Assembly (NCBI GenBank): GCA_030762175.1
Contig: CM060831.1
Location: forward strand, 137,992,001-138,056,000
Length of the DNA stretch: 64,000 nucleotides
Origin: Metallyticus violacea
Taxonomy: Eukaryota; Arthropoda; Insecta; Mantodea; Metallyticidae
Direction of reading: 5' to 3'
In this document: in pieces, positions 1 to 12,115 of the stretch
Position numbering within the stretch: the first letter of the stretch is position 1
How the letters are laid out: each line of letters starts with the position of its first letter
Notes under the pieces: model-generated
The model's database searches: none
What the model saw: the letters and a program-made list of their open reading frames with translations, nothing else
Told to the model about the DNA's origin: nothing
Program-made: the position numbers and the translations under genes

Positions 1-440
1 TCTGCTGCTTTTTCTTCTCTGCTGTATGCCTAAACAACCATTATGTACATTTTAGTACAATATTCTGATTAGGAAATGTGCCATTGTGGCCTATAATAAT
101 ATATACCAAAGTAGAAGAATATTTAAATGTCAATTCAATATTAATCACTTTTGCTTGCTACTTCCATTTTCTAAGTTTATAACAAATAAGTTTATATACA
201 GCAAATTTAAAATTTACACTCACAGTTTCTTATGTGTTTTACATATTTCTAGTATACTAGGAAATATTTCAACAACAGAAATTACATGAACTTTCACATA
301 TGTTTTTGCATATATCCTTAGGCTATAAAAATTATCAGCAGCATCTTTATTTTACACATAGGTATATCATAAATACTTTAACAAAGTTTTTAAGGAAATG
401 CATAATTTTTATTATATTTCAAAATGCTTTTACAGGAGTT
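1..440. other. AT-rich non-coding, nothing recognised
   Basis: Probably intron 10 or downstream flank of DHX30. Small open frames here lack family signatures and codon structure. Confidence 0.4.
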
Positions 441-1290
441 ATTTATATGTATTTTGCACACAAAACCAATCAGTGTTCAAAATGGTCACCTCTGGTTTTA
501 GACAGTGCTTAAGTCTCTGTTGCCATTCACCAACTGTATGCCTCTGTCATTATTAGAAAGTGATGAAAACTTGCAATATTGCCTGGGCCATTTCTTCAAG
601 TAGTGCCCATAATTTATAGTCTAATGGATTCAAATTGAGACTTCTCAAAGGCCAACCAGTTGCTGAAATGCAGTCTGTTATATTTGTCTGAAGCTACTGC
701 TGGGTGCTGAGTACTGCTCCAGTGTTCGTAATGAACAAGATATTGTACAGAAGGCTTACAGGCTCCAACACAGTATCTCAATACACTATGGCAGAGGTTT
801 TTCTCCTTTTTCACAGAAATACAGCTCAGTGGTACCATCATTAGACATGCCCCACTCTACCATGGTGGAAGCTGGATGATTAACCCAGAGGACTCTTGAA
901 GCTCTCGTCTAGAACTTCTTTTGAAGTTGAGGCATAAACTCAAATCATTTTTGCAGCTGAACAATTCTTCAATTGTGAATATTTTTTCATCAGTGTAAAG
1001 AGTTCTCCTATGCTTGCTTAACATTGAGAGTGCTTTAATTTTCACTTGCTCTGGGGTTTATTGAAGACGGTACCTGTACGTTGCCGGAATGCTCTCAACC
1101 CTAGGTCACTACTCGGAATATGGAGTATTGTCATTTTTGAAATGCTAAGCTCACAAGTCATCACAGATTGTTTTCAAACAGAATTTTGCCAAAATGAGCC
1201 GCCAACGTATTCACTAGCTTCATCTTTACAGTGCATGGGCAACTCTGGGCAGTCACCAATGGTCCCAGATTGAATTAATCATTGTGCAGT
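440..1290 (-). pseudogene. Tc1/mariner transposase relic
   Basis: On the minus strand, broken frames read in order: a helix-turn-helix-like DLGLRAFRQRTGTVF, then RRTLYTDEKIFTIEE (the TDEKIF first-Asp motif), then DGTTELYFCEKGEK, followed by decayed sequence toward 440. This is the order of insect Tc1/mariner-superfamily transposases with a TDEKIFT catalytic block. Several frameshifts and stops; no terminal inverted repeats seen. Confidence 0.65.
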
Positions 1291-1299
1291 AGACAAACA

Positions 1300-2140
1300 T
1301 GCTAATGATTTTCAGCATGTGGATTGTGAAATTTTATGAAGTACTACAACTGCCACACAAATTTTATAATAATCTTTACTCCATTACAAAAGTTCTGCAG
1401 AATACACATTCTCTTCTGTGGCTCTACTTGCAATACCACCCCTGTTGCTTTGTTACAAGTGTGAGAGTGACATTCACAGCTGGTTGCACAATGCATCAAA
1501 AGTTTATAACAGTATTTATGATATGACGAGATACAACACCAAATTTTTTTACTGATAGCTTACTCTCACTCCATTCAGTAAGTTAGAATCAATGCATATC
1601 TAATCTTGCTACAAATAATGATACAAAGTATAGTTGAATAGCAACCTATTGCCTCAAAAAGCTTTGGGAAGCAGTGTGTCCCCTACCCTATCAAATAGTG
1701 GCAAGATGGACAGATGCCTTAAAATGGGACAGAATGTCTACTGCCATAATAAATCAATTTTGTGTGGTTGCTTGTGTTTTGCTTCTTCCCTACAAGGGTT
1801 CCTACATCCAGTTTTCTCTTGATGGCACCACTCAGTAGTAAATGCCATGTGCTTTCAATTGTATATCTCAGATTTTTTGTGTTGCCTTATGTTTGCCAGA
1901 AAAAAAAATAGTTGCCGTGAATTACCCTAGTATATTCATAGACAATTTTCATTACAATCCAAAATAACATTTTATATTGGTTGCAAGTTAACAATATATT
2001 CCACAATTACGGTACCTGGTCCTATTCTCATTGCTTCTCACCTTTAACTGTCCATTTATATTTATATTTTGTCATAGCCAAAAATCCCCCTATACCATTT
2101 CAAAATCTTAATTAAAAAGAGTTCCCCCCCATTTAATGCA
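1300..2140. other. Non-coding, nothing recognised
   Basis: AT-rich sequence with poly-A and poly-C short runs. No repeat family or coding signature identified. Confidence 0.4.
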
Positions 2141-2141
2141 G

Positions 2142-2745
2142 AAATTGTTCTTTCACACTAGCTGTTTGTAGGACATAAGCTGGAAATGAATAAGACTTGA
2201 AAAATTCAGGTTGCAGCAGGGATTCAAACCACAATTCTTTTCTAACCAACTGAGTTGTCTTCCTCCAAGTATGAAACCACGAATCTCTCACATCTGATCC
2301 TATATACCCTGAAAACCTCCCTAAGGTTTCTCTATTATGAGAGATTTATTCCTTAAGAGGCAATTCATAATACTATGAGTACTAATTACACAAGCTTCCA
2401 ATTTCACCACAAACTATATAGAATAAACACAGCTAGTGTGAAAGAACAATTTCTATATATAAATTAATATATAATTGGTGGTTAAATTACAGATCTGGAT
2501 CATACAACTATATTAAGTCGCCTCTTAAGCAATAATTCTCTTATAGTAAAGAAATCTTAGGGAGGTCTACGGAACATATACAGAGTCAGATGAAAGAGTT
2601 CATGGTTCCATTCTTTGAGGACATGGTAGCTCAGTTGGTTAGAGCATCAGCATGGAAGGCTGAAGATGCGCGATTCATATCCCGGCCATAGCCCAAATTT
2701 TTCAAGTCTGATTGTCCATTTCCAGTTTTTTCATTGTTATTCCTC
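2142..2745. repeat. Inverted pair of tRNA-derived SINEs
   Basis: The right arm (about 2,515-2,745, plus) contains a tRNA-like head gtagctcagttggttagagc (box A region) and a degenerate box B (cgattcatatccc), followed by the body tttttcaagtctgattg. The left arm (about 2,150-2,380) is the same element in reverse: its reverse complement reads actcagttggttaga, tttgaatccc and tttttcaagtcttatt. The arms also share cctcttaag(c/g)aataa and ttagggaggt. The stretch cagctagtgtgaaagaac occurs inverted at 2,150-2,166 and 2,430-2,447. Transcribed through, it would fold into a long imperfect hairpin. Confidence 0.7.
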
Positions 2746-2749
2746 TTAT

Positions 2750-3475
2750 TTATTCTAAGCCATATAAGGTGGAGTCATAAGCAGGCTGCATAAGTCACAC
2801 ACTGTTATAAAGTGTACAGGTCTTCGTTAAGTGATAAGTATTTTTAGAAAGGCTTATGCCCTTTAAAAAAAATGAGTCATTGCTTGAATGCAAAATTCTT
2901 CCAAGTCCTTTTCGTTACAGTGTACAATTCACAAGGTAACCAGATGCACTACAGATGCTGAATAGTGTATGTGTTCTGTTACCTCTGTGGCAGAGTATGC
3001 AGTGATGTCATGGTTAAGAGCCCAGGTCTGAAGCACTTTTTTTTTTAAATCTTTGTTAACATATTATGACAAATTAGTTTCGTAATATTGTTTCCCATAC
3101 ACAGCAAACTTTAATGTTAACATACATATATATTACATCATTATATTTCCTTCATTATTTGTTCCATCTAAATGCAATATACTGGACATGCCTTCCTTGC
3201 AAAGGCAAGGACAAAAAACAGCTTATAAGCACAAATTCAAGAAGCCTAATATGTTGTAGCCTCTCGTCCACACTACTATAAAAATCTGACATCTATTCCC
3301 AGAAGATTGAGGGCAGTTACACATGCTGACATGATATCAGTGTGTTTATTTCTGTGTGTTTTCACTTTAGAAGATACATTTTTTCTGTTCATGTATTTAT
3401 TTAGTTATTTGTAAAGAATATGTTTGTATGTGATTGCATTTTTGTGTGTGCATAGGTAATGTCATAAAAATTAAA
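2750..3475. other. Non-coding, nothing recognised
   Basis: AT-rich sequence without coding signature or identified repeat. Confidence 0.4.
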
Positions 3476-3479
3476 TGAT

Positions 3480-3620
3480 ATGTTAAATTATAATGATATT
3501 AAGGTAACACATTGTTCTACATATACACTTAAAAGTTGTGGGATTTGAACTCAGGAGCTTAGACAGAAGAGTAATGCTTTCTGAACTGCTCAATCAAAGC
3601 TACTCTATCCTAATGTTCTC
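3480..3620 (-). repeat. tRNA-derived SINE fragment
   Basis: The reverse complement of 3,540-3,605 has a tRNA-like box A region (tagctttgattgagcag) and a good box B (gagttcaaatccca). The body downstream is unlike the other SINE families here. Only the head is recognisable. Confidence 0.5.
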
Positions 3621-3624
3621 TATC

Positions 3625-6420
3625 CAGATGCTAACTACTGTGACCATTACAATTACAGTCAAAGCACCCACTGTATGTGCTGGTGAATAAGCATTTATTC
3701 ATATTTATTCCTGAAGTCTCCCATATACATAGAATCTGGTGATCACTTTTTTTTCTTTTACTTCCCCCAAAGAGTGTACATGCAGTAGTTATGGTTACTG
3801 TACAGAACTTCAATTAGTATGATTCATGAAAAAATGCTCCAAATAAGTGATTTATTTAAGGTAAGCTATTGTGTTTTTAGTCCTTTCGACTACCCATAAA
3901 CAAATTGTAGCTTTGAAGTTAATGCCTGCAGCACTACAATGAAGCACCTAATCCCATTTGTTTCTATTTTTGAGGTGCCTATTGACTCCCTTTCTACTTG
4001 TAAATTATTTGTACATTTTTGTGCATATTATATAATACTCCACTTTGTCCTTTTAATTCTCATAACCCTACTATTCCTAGCCAATCACTTTGCTTTTGTT
4101 TACCATATCGATTTATATTTCTTTTCCCAATTGCTTTTAGTGATACATAGAATACTATTGTCCATTCAACATATGAACCAAACTTAACATAAACCATGTT
4201 GTAATAATACATGCTAGCTCTATCCAGTCACATGAAGGAAGGAAGGAAGGAAGGAAGGAAAAATAAAAACTGTTAAATTACTGATACTGCAGAGTTTTGT
4301 CAAAATAAATAATAATAACAACAACAACAATTATTATTATTGCAAAACCAACACACTAAATTTTACAGAATAAATGTACAACAAATGCTTATTGGTCTGT
4401 CAGTAAATCCACAATGTTATAGCTGGAAGTGGAGTTGCATCTTCATCTTAATCTTTGGAATCAGCAGCCAAATCAAAAGTAATCTACAATCTGAAAGGCC
4501 GGTCATCTTCCATATCCTATCTTCCCTGAAAGTGTATGACCTGAGATATTGCAGAAAGAAGTAACAGATGAATTCTTTGCAGTCTAACAAACAGCTATTC
4601 TTTTGGGTTGTTTTCATTTTGCACCTTATTCAAAAGTTCCACTTTATCATTGTCACAAAACAGTACATTGTTTGATTTTAATCAATCTATAATTTGTTTT
4701 CATCAAAGTGCTGGAACAATAGTGATAATCTTGAGGATCATTGTTTACACTATATATCTTATAATGTGGTTGGTTAATTTTCCATAAAAATTCCTGCTCT
4801 TTACTGTAAATTGCTTACCTAACAAAGTAATTTAATTTTCCTACTTCTGGATTAGGTTTATTCCTTTTCTTTCCCACTGTTTGCAAGACTTCAGTTTCTT
4901 TCAGATCTTGCCAAGTGCTGCAATATTCCACTCAGAATCAACATATATTGTGCAGTTAATTTTATTGCCATTCACAGGAAGATGTGGGATATTTCCCTTT
5001 ACTTTACTTACAAGATACTTTTTTTCTGTAATTTATCCCATTTCACTTTCCATATATCCTCCCTCCATTTCTTTATCCCTTCACAGTGTAATAAACAATG
5101 AAAGATTCTTTCATGCTCTCTACACATGAACATCCTTCCATTTTCTCCTCTGAGATCCCTTAAAAACAATACTCATGCTCACATTCAGGCCAGTTGTTCC
5201 CTTCCTAATTCATCACCACAATCTACATATTTCTCTTTTCCCCACTCCTTTTTAATTATTGTGTACAATTTTAAAGCACTCTTATCTCCAAAACTAGACC
5301 AAATTTCTTGCCTGTCTATATATTCATTTCTTTGCCTTACTTCCTTCCCTTGTCTACTTTTATCTCCAAATTCTCAAAGCTCATCCATCCCAATTTCTTA
5401 CAATATTTCCCCCACTTCTCCCATCCAGCTGTTACCTCTCATTTGTTCCCTTTGATAGTTATAAACTCTTTTAGAGCATTGTGGTCCCCTAATTTTACAA
5501 CCCTGTGTCAAAATTTTAAAATTCTCTCCACCACCAAACCCTTCCTAACTTAGTTGAAGCTACTCTTTTAGGTGAACTTTAGGCAATACCTCTCTACAAA
5601 ACATCCAATGAATTAAATCAATTCAATCCTCCCCTAGAAGCTCCCCATACTTCTACTCCGTATAACATTTTTGATTCCACTATCACTTCATACAATTTCT
5701 CTAACCAATTTATTGACATACTTTAACCCCTTTGTAGAAGAATTTTTTCATCATTAAAAAGAACTTTTCAAGTTCATTGTTAGCAATAATGCTCCAGAAA
5801 GCACCTTTAGCTCAGATCCTTCAATTGGTGAGTTAAAACACTTGGCCTCAGCCAATAAATCTTGTTCAACACCTTTGTCAATGTTCATCTTATTGGCCAT
5901 TATTGATTGTGGAATGCATTACATAACTGGTTTGACCACTGCATTGGTCCTCACAGCACATTGGTATCTGGATTTTAAGGCATCAAAATTCTCAGGGTGG
6001 GTATTGAATATATTAGTATTCTGCTGACTTTTCTCAGGTTCTGGAAAATCCTGTTTGACAATTTTACAACATTATGAAGAGCAATAATAGTAATACAGTT
6101 CTTGTAATCTGCACACCCATAACAAATGTAACGTTCTCTTTCTATTGCAGCTGAACTCTACAGTTGGTGTAATAAAGTCTGGCAGCAAGTGTGTTATATG
6201 ATTGTTTAAATATGTGGCATCATCCTTTTTATAAAAGTTAGTAAAAGTATTTATGACAAACTAGTTAATATATACAAATATTTTAATTTGAGGCATCCAG
6301 AGGTTTTTTGTTATTCTATTCATCAAGTACAAATAAGTAATTTACTTTAATAACTCTTAGAAGCTACTGAGCATTACAAATTTCACATCTATGGATAAGG
6401 TATATTCAGTTTATTAATTT
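3625..6420. other. Non-coding; simple repeats and a pyrimidine-rich tract
   Basis: Contains a (gaag)n microsatellite at about 4,233-4,262, (aat/aac)n at about 4,305-4,340 and a long T/C-rich stretch at about 4,990-5,560 that opens spurious reading frames. A possible degenerate tRNA-like head lies near 5,805-5,850. I searched both strands for the missing DHX30 C-terminal exons and did not find them. Confidence 0.45.
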
Positions 6421-6422
6421 AC

Positions 6423-6627
6423 CTTGCAATCAAGAACAGTTTTCTCTAGTGGCATGCGCAAAATCTCTGGAATGGGAAAGGGCTCCATCTCTTCAAACTG
6501 TTCTGTTGTATACAAATGAAAACTCTTCCCTGGTTTAACTCTGCCAGCCCTACCTCTGCGCTGATTTACACTTGCTTGAGACACCCAATGATTGCCAAAA
6601 GTAGGCATTCCCTTAGCAGCATCTAAC
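6423..6627 (-). CDS. DHX30: DHX30 exon 10, motif VI
   Basis: 205 nt. The acceptor is catgttttag/GTTAGATGC and the donor GCAAG/gtaaat. It encodes residues 866-934, including WVSQASVNQRRGRAGR (motif VI, arginine finger region), then FHLYTTEQFEEMEPFPIPEI and LRMPLEKTVLDCK, which matches the DHX30 segment just before the winged-helix domain. This is the most 3' exon I can see. The acceptor's branch-point region overlaps a transposon target duplication at 6,638-6,660. Confidence 0.95.
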
Positions 6628-6637
6628 CTAAAACATG

Positions 6638-7389
6638 TACATCACTGTATCACATTCTTAGGCTTTCATAGCTTGCATTATTATGATTAAAATTTATCAT
6701 TACCAACTTATTTTGCTGTGGTTGGCAGCTTAAATGAAATTTAAAAACAAGCTTTTGCTGGCTACTATGGCAAGTAAAAGTATTTTAAGAGGCAGAATTG
6801 TTAGAAGTGGGAGAGAGTGGTTGAACAAGTGGTACAATTATTGATTAATAATGGATTCCATGTCTTGATATTTTAAAACCTCTGTATTTGTATTAACTGG
6901 ATGCTGCTCTATTTCAAAGGCCTCTCTCCTAGCCAAATTAAAATATCTTTGGTTTTTGCTATTTAATCAACCAGAAAAATCTGTAATTGCAAAACACAAC
7001 ATCAAAATTTGCTATGATATTAAATTTAGGAGGAAAAAAAGAGTAATTACAAAAACAACCAGGTATTTTCATTTGGTTAGAAGAGAGGTCTTAGAAATAC
7101 AGCAGCATCCAGACAATACTGAGACAGATGTTTTCAAATATGTAAGACAGGGAATCCAGTACTAATCAATAACTGCACTATAACTCTTTCCCATATTCCT
7201 ATCCCCCGCCACTTCTAGTGGTTCTGTACCTCCCTCCTCTCCAGACACTTTCACTCAGTCCATTGACGATGCTGGCACAGTAGCCATTGAAATCTTTAGT
7301 TTTTAAATTTCATTTAAACCAACAAACATGACAAAATAGATTGGTAATGATTAATTTTAGTAATATACATCACTGCATCAAAATTCTGA
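6638..7389. mobile_element. Inverted pair of Penelope-like 3' ends with target duplication
   Basis: Plus strand 6,960-7,165 encodes RYFHLVRREVLEIQQHPDN. The minus strand of 6,830-6,960 encodes the related RYFNLARREAFEIEQHPVN. This resembles the sequence following the GIY-YIG domain of Penelope-like ORFs. The non-coding tails also mirror each other: tttttaaatttcattta then ttggtaatga on the plus side near 7,300-7,350, and their reverse complements near 6,690-6,745. The unit is bracketed by an imperfect direct repeat starting tacatcactg (6,638-6,660 and 7,366-7,389), probably the target duplication. It sits in intron 9 within a few bases of the exon 10 acceptor. Confidence 0.65.
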
Positions 7390-8888
7390 TAGATAAGTAT
7401 ATTGCATCTTAAAGACATTATGTAATATATGATATATTAACCTTATTTCTATTGTCTCTATGTGAAACTTGACACAAATGTAATGCAGCAGTATTCAATT
7501 TCGCTCATGGTCCTCTTTCAACATTTTCTTGTTTGCTATATTTCAGGATGGTTCAAAACCACTTCCCATTTGATTTAAAAACTGGGTTTCATTTCATTTT
7601 TAGTGCTTACAGTTAGTTATGCATTCTTACGTTTCTCCATTAATGTTCTGTTAAAAAGTCTGGATCACTAACTATGGATTATTAAATTTATCCAAGTTCA
7701 TGAATGGGTTCTCAATATAAGTTTTAAATTGCCCAATCATCTGCAGCTTTCTGCCACAGACCAAATTCATGACCATATTTCAAAAAAGAAATACACATTT
7801 GATGATGCTGCAGCTCTTCAACAGCTGCATATTTTCCTAATACTTCTCAGCTGAAAGCACTATTTACACATTCATGGACATTTATGGCATACAGGTTGCA
7901 CACAATCATGCACAAATTAAATTTCAGGTAAGTTCCAAGTGCATTATGACTCATGGAATCACATAATTGTTATATTTAAAGTACTTACATATACTGAGAA
8001 TGGTAAATAACATTTTCCGCTCTATTATGTCCAATACTGGAGTAATTAAATTAAAAAGGGGGAGGGAAAAAAACATTTAAGAGACTGTACAATTACCTTT
8101 TTTGAATAAGCTTATCAGGTATTCCAACTCACCAATTTTGTAAGAAGATTAGGTTGAAAAAAGGGTTTTCTACACGTTAATAAATAAGTTAAACATGATT
8201 TTAATGCTTTTTCTCATAGATTGTTAGTATTAGTGATCATTTCTTCTTCTGGCTCCTAAAAGATAATATGGGAATCACGTTAAAATAAAAGGTTGTTGCA
8301 TTTGAGTAACTGGTTTTTATAACAAGAAAAATAATTTTTTAAAGATATTTCTGCCTTATTTTGACTGCAAAATATGTGTATAAGAGTGAAGTGGGAACTA
8401 AATTTAAACCTGAATACCACTTAACTTGTAATTGCTATAAATTAACACATAATATTATTAACTTTGATTTTTAAACAAATAACCATGTGAGAGCCACTTA
8501 AAGTTTTATACTGTTAAAATCTATAAAAGCCTCATTGAAAATAAATATACCAAACTAAGAAGCCATTCATTAGCAGTAACCAGCTGCAGATAGAGAACTA
8601 TACCATCCTTGCTCCACAGTAGTGATGGTCTCATTCCATTAGTGGCAAAGGAGCTAGGCACAGAGCACATCCATGTGATAATTTTATACAATTTTACAGG
8701 AGATTTAAATCAATTACAATCATTTGAATGGTTGAACAGGATTTGAGACCTTGCTTCTTCCCATGCAATGCTTTTTAATTGCTTTGTGCAATTCTAAAGA
8801 GGTTGAAGAGAGAACCTAAAGGCCATCCACAGCAGTGACTGAAGAAAGCATTGAAGTTGTGGACAGGATTCCACAGCAATTAAAATTA
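7390..8888. other. Intronic non-coding, nothing recognised
   Basis: AT-rich intron sequence of DHX30. No coding signature, structured RNA or identified repeat seen. Confidence 0.4.
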
Positions 8889-8950
8889 AAAAGCATCAAG
8901 AGTGTGTAGTTCAACTAAATCATACAATAATATCAATCCCACAGGAAAAT
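8888..8950 (+). repeat. Penelope-like terminal fragment (second family)
   Basis: The segment agagtgtgtagttcaact followed by aatcatacaataatatcaat matches the terminal sequence of the copies at 11,222-11,262 and 36,835-36,875. Only the last part of the terminal repeat survives. Confidence 0.5.
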
Positions 8951-9029
8951 TATCAAATTATCTATAAAGACAGCACATCATTCGTTTAAATTGAGAAGAT
9001 TTTTTTTACCAAATATTTCTGCACCAATT

Positions 9030-10070
9030 ACCTTTATATGAGGAAAGTTTTTCCCTACTGTGTGCCACACAATCTCATAGAGGCCCAGAAATATATTTAG
9101 AATGGAATGGTGTCATGGTATGCTTCAGTACTTTGCAAATGGTGAGTTTCACCTGTTTCAGAATTTCTTACAGGTGATGAAACTTGGATTTACCAGTTCA
9201 AGAACATTCTTGAAAAACAATGAGCACATGAAGCCTACCACAGTCACAGATGAAAACATTGCTAGTGTGGAAGTCATAATAAAGAATGATCCACAAGTGA
9301 CTTACATGAGATATTTCATTCACTGTAGGAGTCGGAAAACCTGCACAAAGGAAGTGTTTGCTGTCATTGGGTACCTGATATACTCACAGAAAAGCATAAG
9401 ACACAAAGAGTGGAGTGGTTCTTTGTCGTTTCAACAATGGCAGCTTCTGATGTGTCCATGATATGTTCAAAGATGTGAAAGCTGGATTTATCAATATGAC
9501 CCAGAATTAAAGAGGCAGTCAGTGATATGGATTTTCATGCTCTCAATGAAAGTTAAACGATAAAAAAGGTAGGTCCTCAAATGGCTGCCATTACCTTCTC
9601 AGCCAGTGTCTGTTACAACCACTCCACTCTAGGAATAAAGCACAGTTATTGCTAAATGGTACATCACAATTTGTCTCCTTAGTCTTCAGAATACTAATAG
9701 AAAAAAGATTGAAGTCTGGGTTGGAAGGCTTGTTACCCCACCATGATAATGTATCTGCACACGCCATTTGGAAAACAATGGAATTCAGCAAGAATTGGGA
9801 ATGATATGTGAACCACCTACCATGTAGTCCAAATCTGGCCTTCTGCGACTTTTTCTTGTTTTCAGTTGTCAAGAAAAAACTGAGGGGCCATCAGTTTGGG
9901 AATATAGAAGTTGTTGCATTCTACAAAGAGGAATTTTGTGCTATCTCTTTAAAGCAACATGGTGTGGCTGCTTTCAGGACTGGTTTTGGAGGATGCAATT
10001 TTATACTGGGAGTGGGGAAACTACTTTGAAAAGAAATAGGCAGAAATGGTATGCAATAGCCTTCAACTTA
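9030..10070 (+). pseudogene. Scrambled mariner transposase relics
   Basis: In plus-strand order one can read: EWCHGMLQYFANGE and TGDETWIYQF (9,100-9,195), then an N-terminal block VTDENIASVEVIIKNDPQVT (9,225-9,300), then a second catalytic block WIYQYDPELKRQS (9,480-9,520), then CSPNLAFCDFFLF and KKKLRGHQFGN (9,820-9,910), the third-Asp region and beyond. These are mariner-family motifs. An N-terminal block between two first-Asp blocks is out of order, so either two copies lie in tandem or one copy was rearranged. Many stops and frameshifts. Confidence 0.75.
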
Positions 10071-10519
10071 GTTGAATCCTGAAAATTTAATAGCTATTCT
10101 CATATAGCATAAATTTTGCACACAATTTTTCGAATCAATATTACCATGAACCTTATGTTTTGAGATCTACTAAAAAGTGGCAAGAAACACGTCCATTCTT
10201 AAAACAAAAGAAAAGAGAGAAAAAAGAAAGTGTTCTGTATGGAGTCCTACAGAAGCAAAACTTGAAAATATATAAACTATAATTGGAGTAATAAAAATTA
10301 ATACCCTTACAGTATTTTTTTACAAAATTCATGTGAGATAAAGAAATTATTCATTCATTACTACTTAATTATTCATTAATTGTCCAAATATGAATATAAT
10401 TTATTTATTCCCCCTAGAGGGAACAGAGCGAGTGAGGGAGACAGTAGGCATATTCATTGCTCCTTGCTTTCAAACATACAAAATCTCCTGTGGATTAAAA
10501 TGCACTATAAAAACTCTAC

Positions 10520-10812
10520 CTGTATTCCCTGTGCATTCCTGCATCTATAACATATTCCACATCATTGATAGTGATACTTGTCTCAGCTATATTAGTAGCT
10601 AATATAACCTTCCTAGTGCCACAAGGTGGAGGTAAAAATATTTTTCTCTGGTCATTATATTTGAGCTTTGAGTGCACTGGTACCACTGAAAGCATCCTGT
10701 CATTCTCAAGTAGTTCTTGCACTTTCTTTATTTCTGCCCAACCAGGCAAGAAGCAAAGAACAGCTCCATCTATTGGATGATTGCTGTCCACCCATTTAAC
10801 TAGTTCAGCCAC
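10520..10812 (-). CDS. DHX30: DHX30 exon 9, motifs IV and V
   Basis: 293 nt. The acceptor is tttatag/GTGGCTGAA and the donor ATACAG/gtagag. It encodes residues 769-866, RecA-like domain 2: AVLCFLPGWAEIKKVQ (motif IV region), VVPVHSKL, then ILATNIAETSITI (motif V) and VIDAGMHREYR. The first codon is GTG, an internal codon rather than a start. The codon split AG/G into exon 10 rebuilds Arg. Confidence 0.95.
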
Positions 10813-10879
10813 CTATAAACAAAACAGAAGTTGTTACAATTTTCAGTAATACAAAATTTATATTGAACAAAGTGTAATA

Positions 10880-11340
10880 TCATTATTAGCTCATATTGTA
10901 AATGCTGAATAAACTAAAGTGAAATTGACTGTTTATCACAATAATAAGTACACTTTGTATGCTCTTTATTTGTGCAAAAATCTACATTGGAAAAACAAAG
11001 AGAAACACAGGCACACAGTTAAAAGAACATTTCAGGAACATAAAATACAAGCAAATGGAGAAATCAGCAAGCCTCTCATTTTTAAGTTCATCAAATATCC
11101 ACCAGAGCAGAAGACACATTCCCACGCATAATGAATTATCCAGCAGTCGATGTTTAGCTGATGATGCAGACAAAGGGTTTGTGAAACTGGTTCTACATAT
11201 TGTAAGCAAATGGAGCAATAAGAGTGTGTAGTTTGACTGAATCATACAATGATCTCAATTATATGATTAGCTTCATTGTACAAGTTCCAATTAACAGTTC
11301 TAGATAATAAACTTTGTTTGGATCCCTGTACTATCAGTTC
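10880..11340 (+). mobile_element. Penelope-like 3' fragment: GIY-YIG remnant and terminal repeat
   Basis: The frame at 10,960-11,080 gives AKIYIGKTKRNTGTQLKEHF, the GIY-YIG endonuclease core typical of Penelope-like elements, here without its GIY strand. It runs into a non-coding terminal region (11,090-11,300) nearly identical in layout to 36,690-36,910: tccagcagtcga, then a hammerhead-like ctgatga ... gaaac (11,158-11,187), then agtgtgtagtttgact and aatcatacaatgatctcaat. Located in DHX30 intron 8. Confidence 0.75.
11158..11187 (+). ncRNA. Hammerhead-like motif in Penelope terminal repeat
   Basis: CTGATGA is followed by a stem acaaa-ggg-tttgt and GAAAC. A GTC lies 9 nt upstream (cagtc ends at 11,148), and CAGU before the C can pair with ACUG after GAA, as hammerhead stem III. 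Five unpaired bases precede stem II and stem I is not obvious, so activity is doubtful. Penelope-like elements are known to carry hammerhead motifs. Confidence 0.45.
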
Positions 11341-11879
11341 AATAAACCAAATATGGTATAATATTAAGGGTGAAATATTATAAAAAGAATCTTAAATATT
11401 AGATAGAATAATATGAAAATGATAGAATATTTGAGAAGATTAAGAGAAAAATAGACGAGAAAGGCAAGATGATTTAAATTTTGAGGAATTTACTCATTAT
11501 AAATAAGAATAGTGATGGGGCTTACTGAGTGGTATGAATCAGAAAAGTGTAGAATTAAAGACAAAGATATGACTTTGTTCAAATTAGACAATATGGAATT
11601 AGGGTGTATTAATGAACGTAGCTGTATTTTTGTATTGTATTCTCTTACTGTTAAGGGAAATTTATGATATTTTCTTTGGGTTTATGTGAAATAATATTTA
11701 TGTGTAGCTGATCCAAAGTCTTCTGAATATTTTGGTGGGAAACTGACGAGACAAAAACAAGGATTCAGCAGTTAAAGTAAAGTTAAAGAAATGATAATTT
11801 TTTTACGTAAAGATATTAATGATAACTAAATTAGTTAATTCATTCATACAAGGGAATTGCAGCCTAATCTAAGTTATGC

Positions 11880-12115
11880 AGATTGAGAGAAATGCCCAAA
11901 ATTGCTGGATAAGGCCACTATTTTGCATGATGTTAGCACTCGTGCTACATCTCCTGTCGAGAATCCATAGTGGGGATGGAAAATTTTGAAACATCTTCCC
12001 TATTGGCCTGACCTAAGTCCATATGGCTGACTTGATTTAAAGCTTTTGTGTGGGAACCGCTTTGCAAACAAACAAAACTTCTTAATGTCAATTGGGTGAG
12101 GGTTGACACATATTT
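11880..12115 (+). pseudogene. Mariner transposase C-terminal relic, split by a SINE
   Basis: Plus strand reads ATILHDVSTRATSPVENP (second-Asp block HDN-like), then HLPYWPDLSPYG (third-Asp block HPPYSPDLSPCD-like), then FANKQNFLMSIG. The relic breaks at about 12,115 where a SINE begins and resumes after it at about 12,412 (attaatgaaacacatcttgc). The paralogue at 15,950-16,010 is uninterrupted at the matching place. Confidence 0.65.

Noticed and set aside
2620..2690. Functional tRNA gene
   Set aside because: Box A is good but box B is degenerate, no cloverleaf forms, and it is attached to a SINE body found in inverted copy next door.
5126..5553. Overlapping Ser/Pro/Leu-rich frames near 5.1-5.5 kb
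   Set aside because: Pyrimidine-rich tract opens two frames at once; composition explains both and no domain is present.
10516..10812. GTG-started separate ORF
   Set aside because: The GTG is the first codon after a splice acceptor; the segment is an internal helicase exon.
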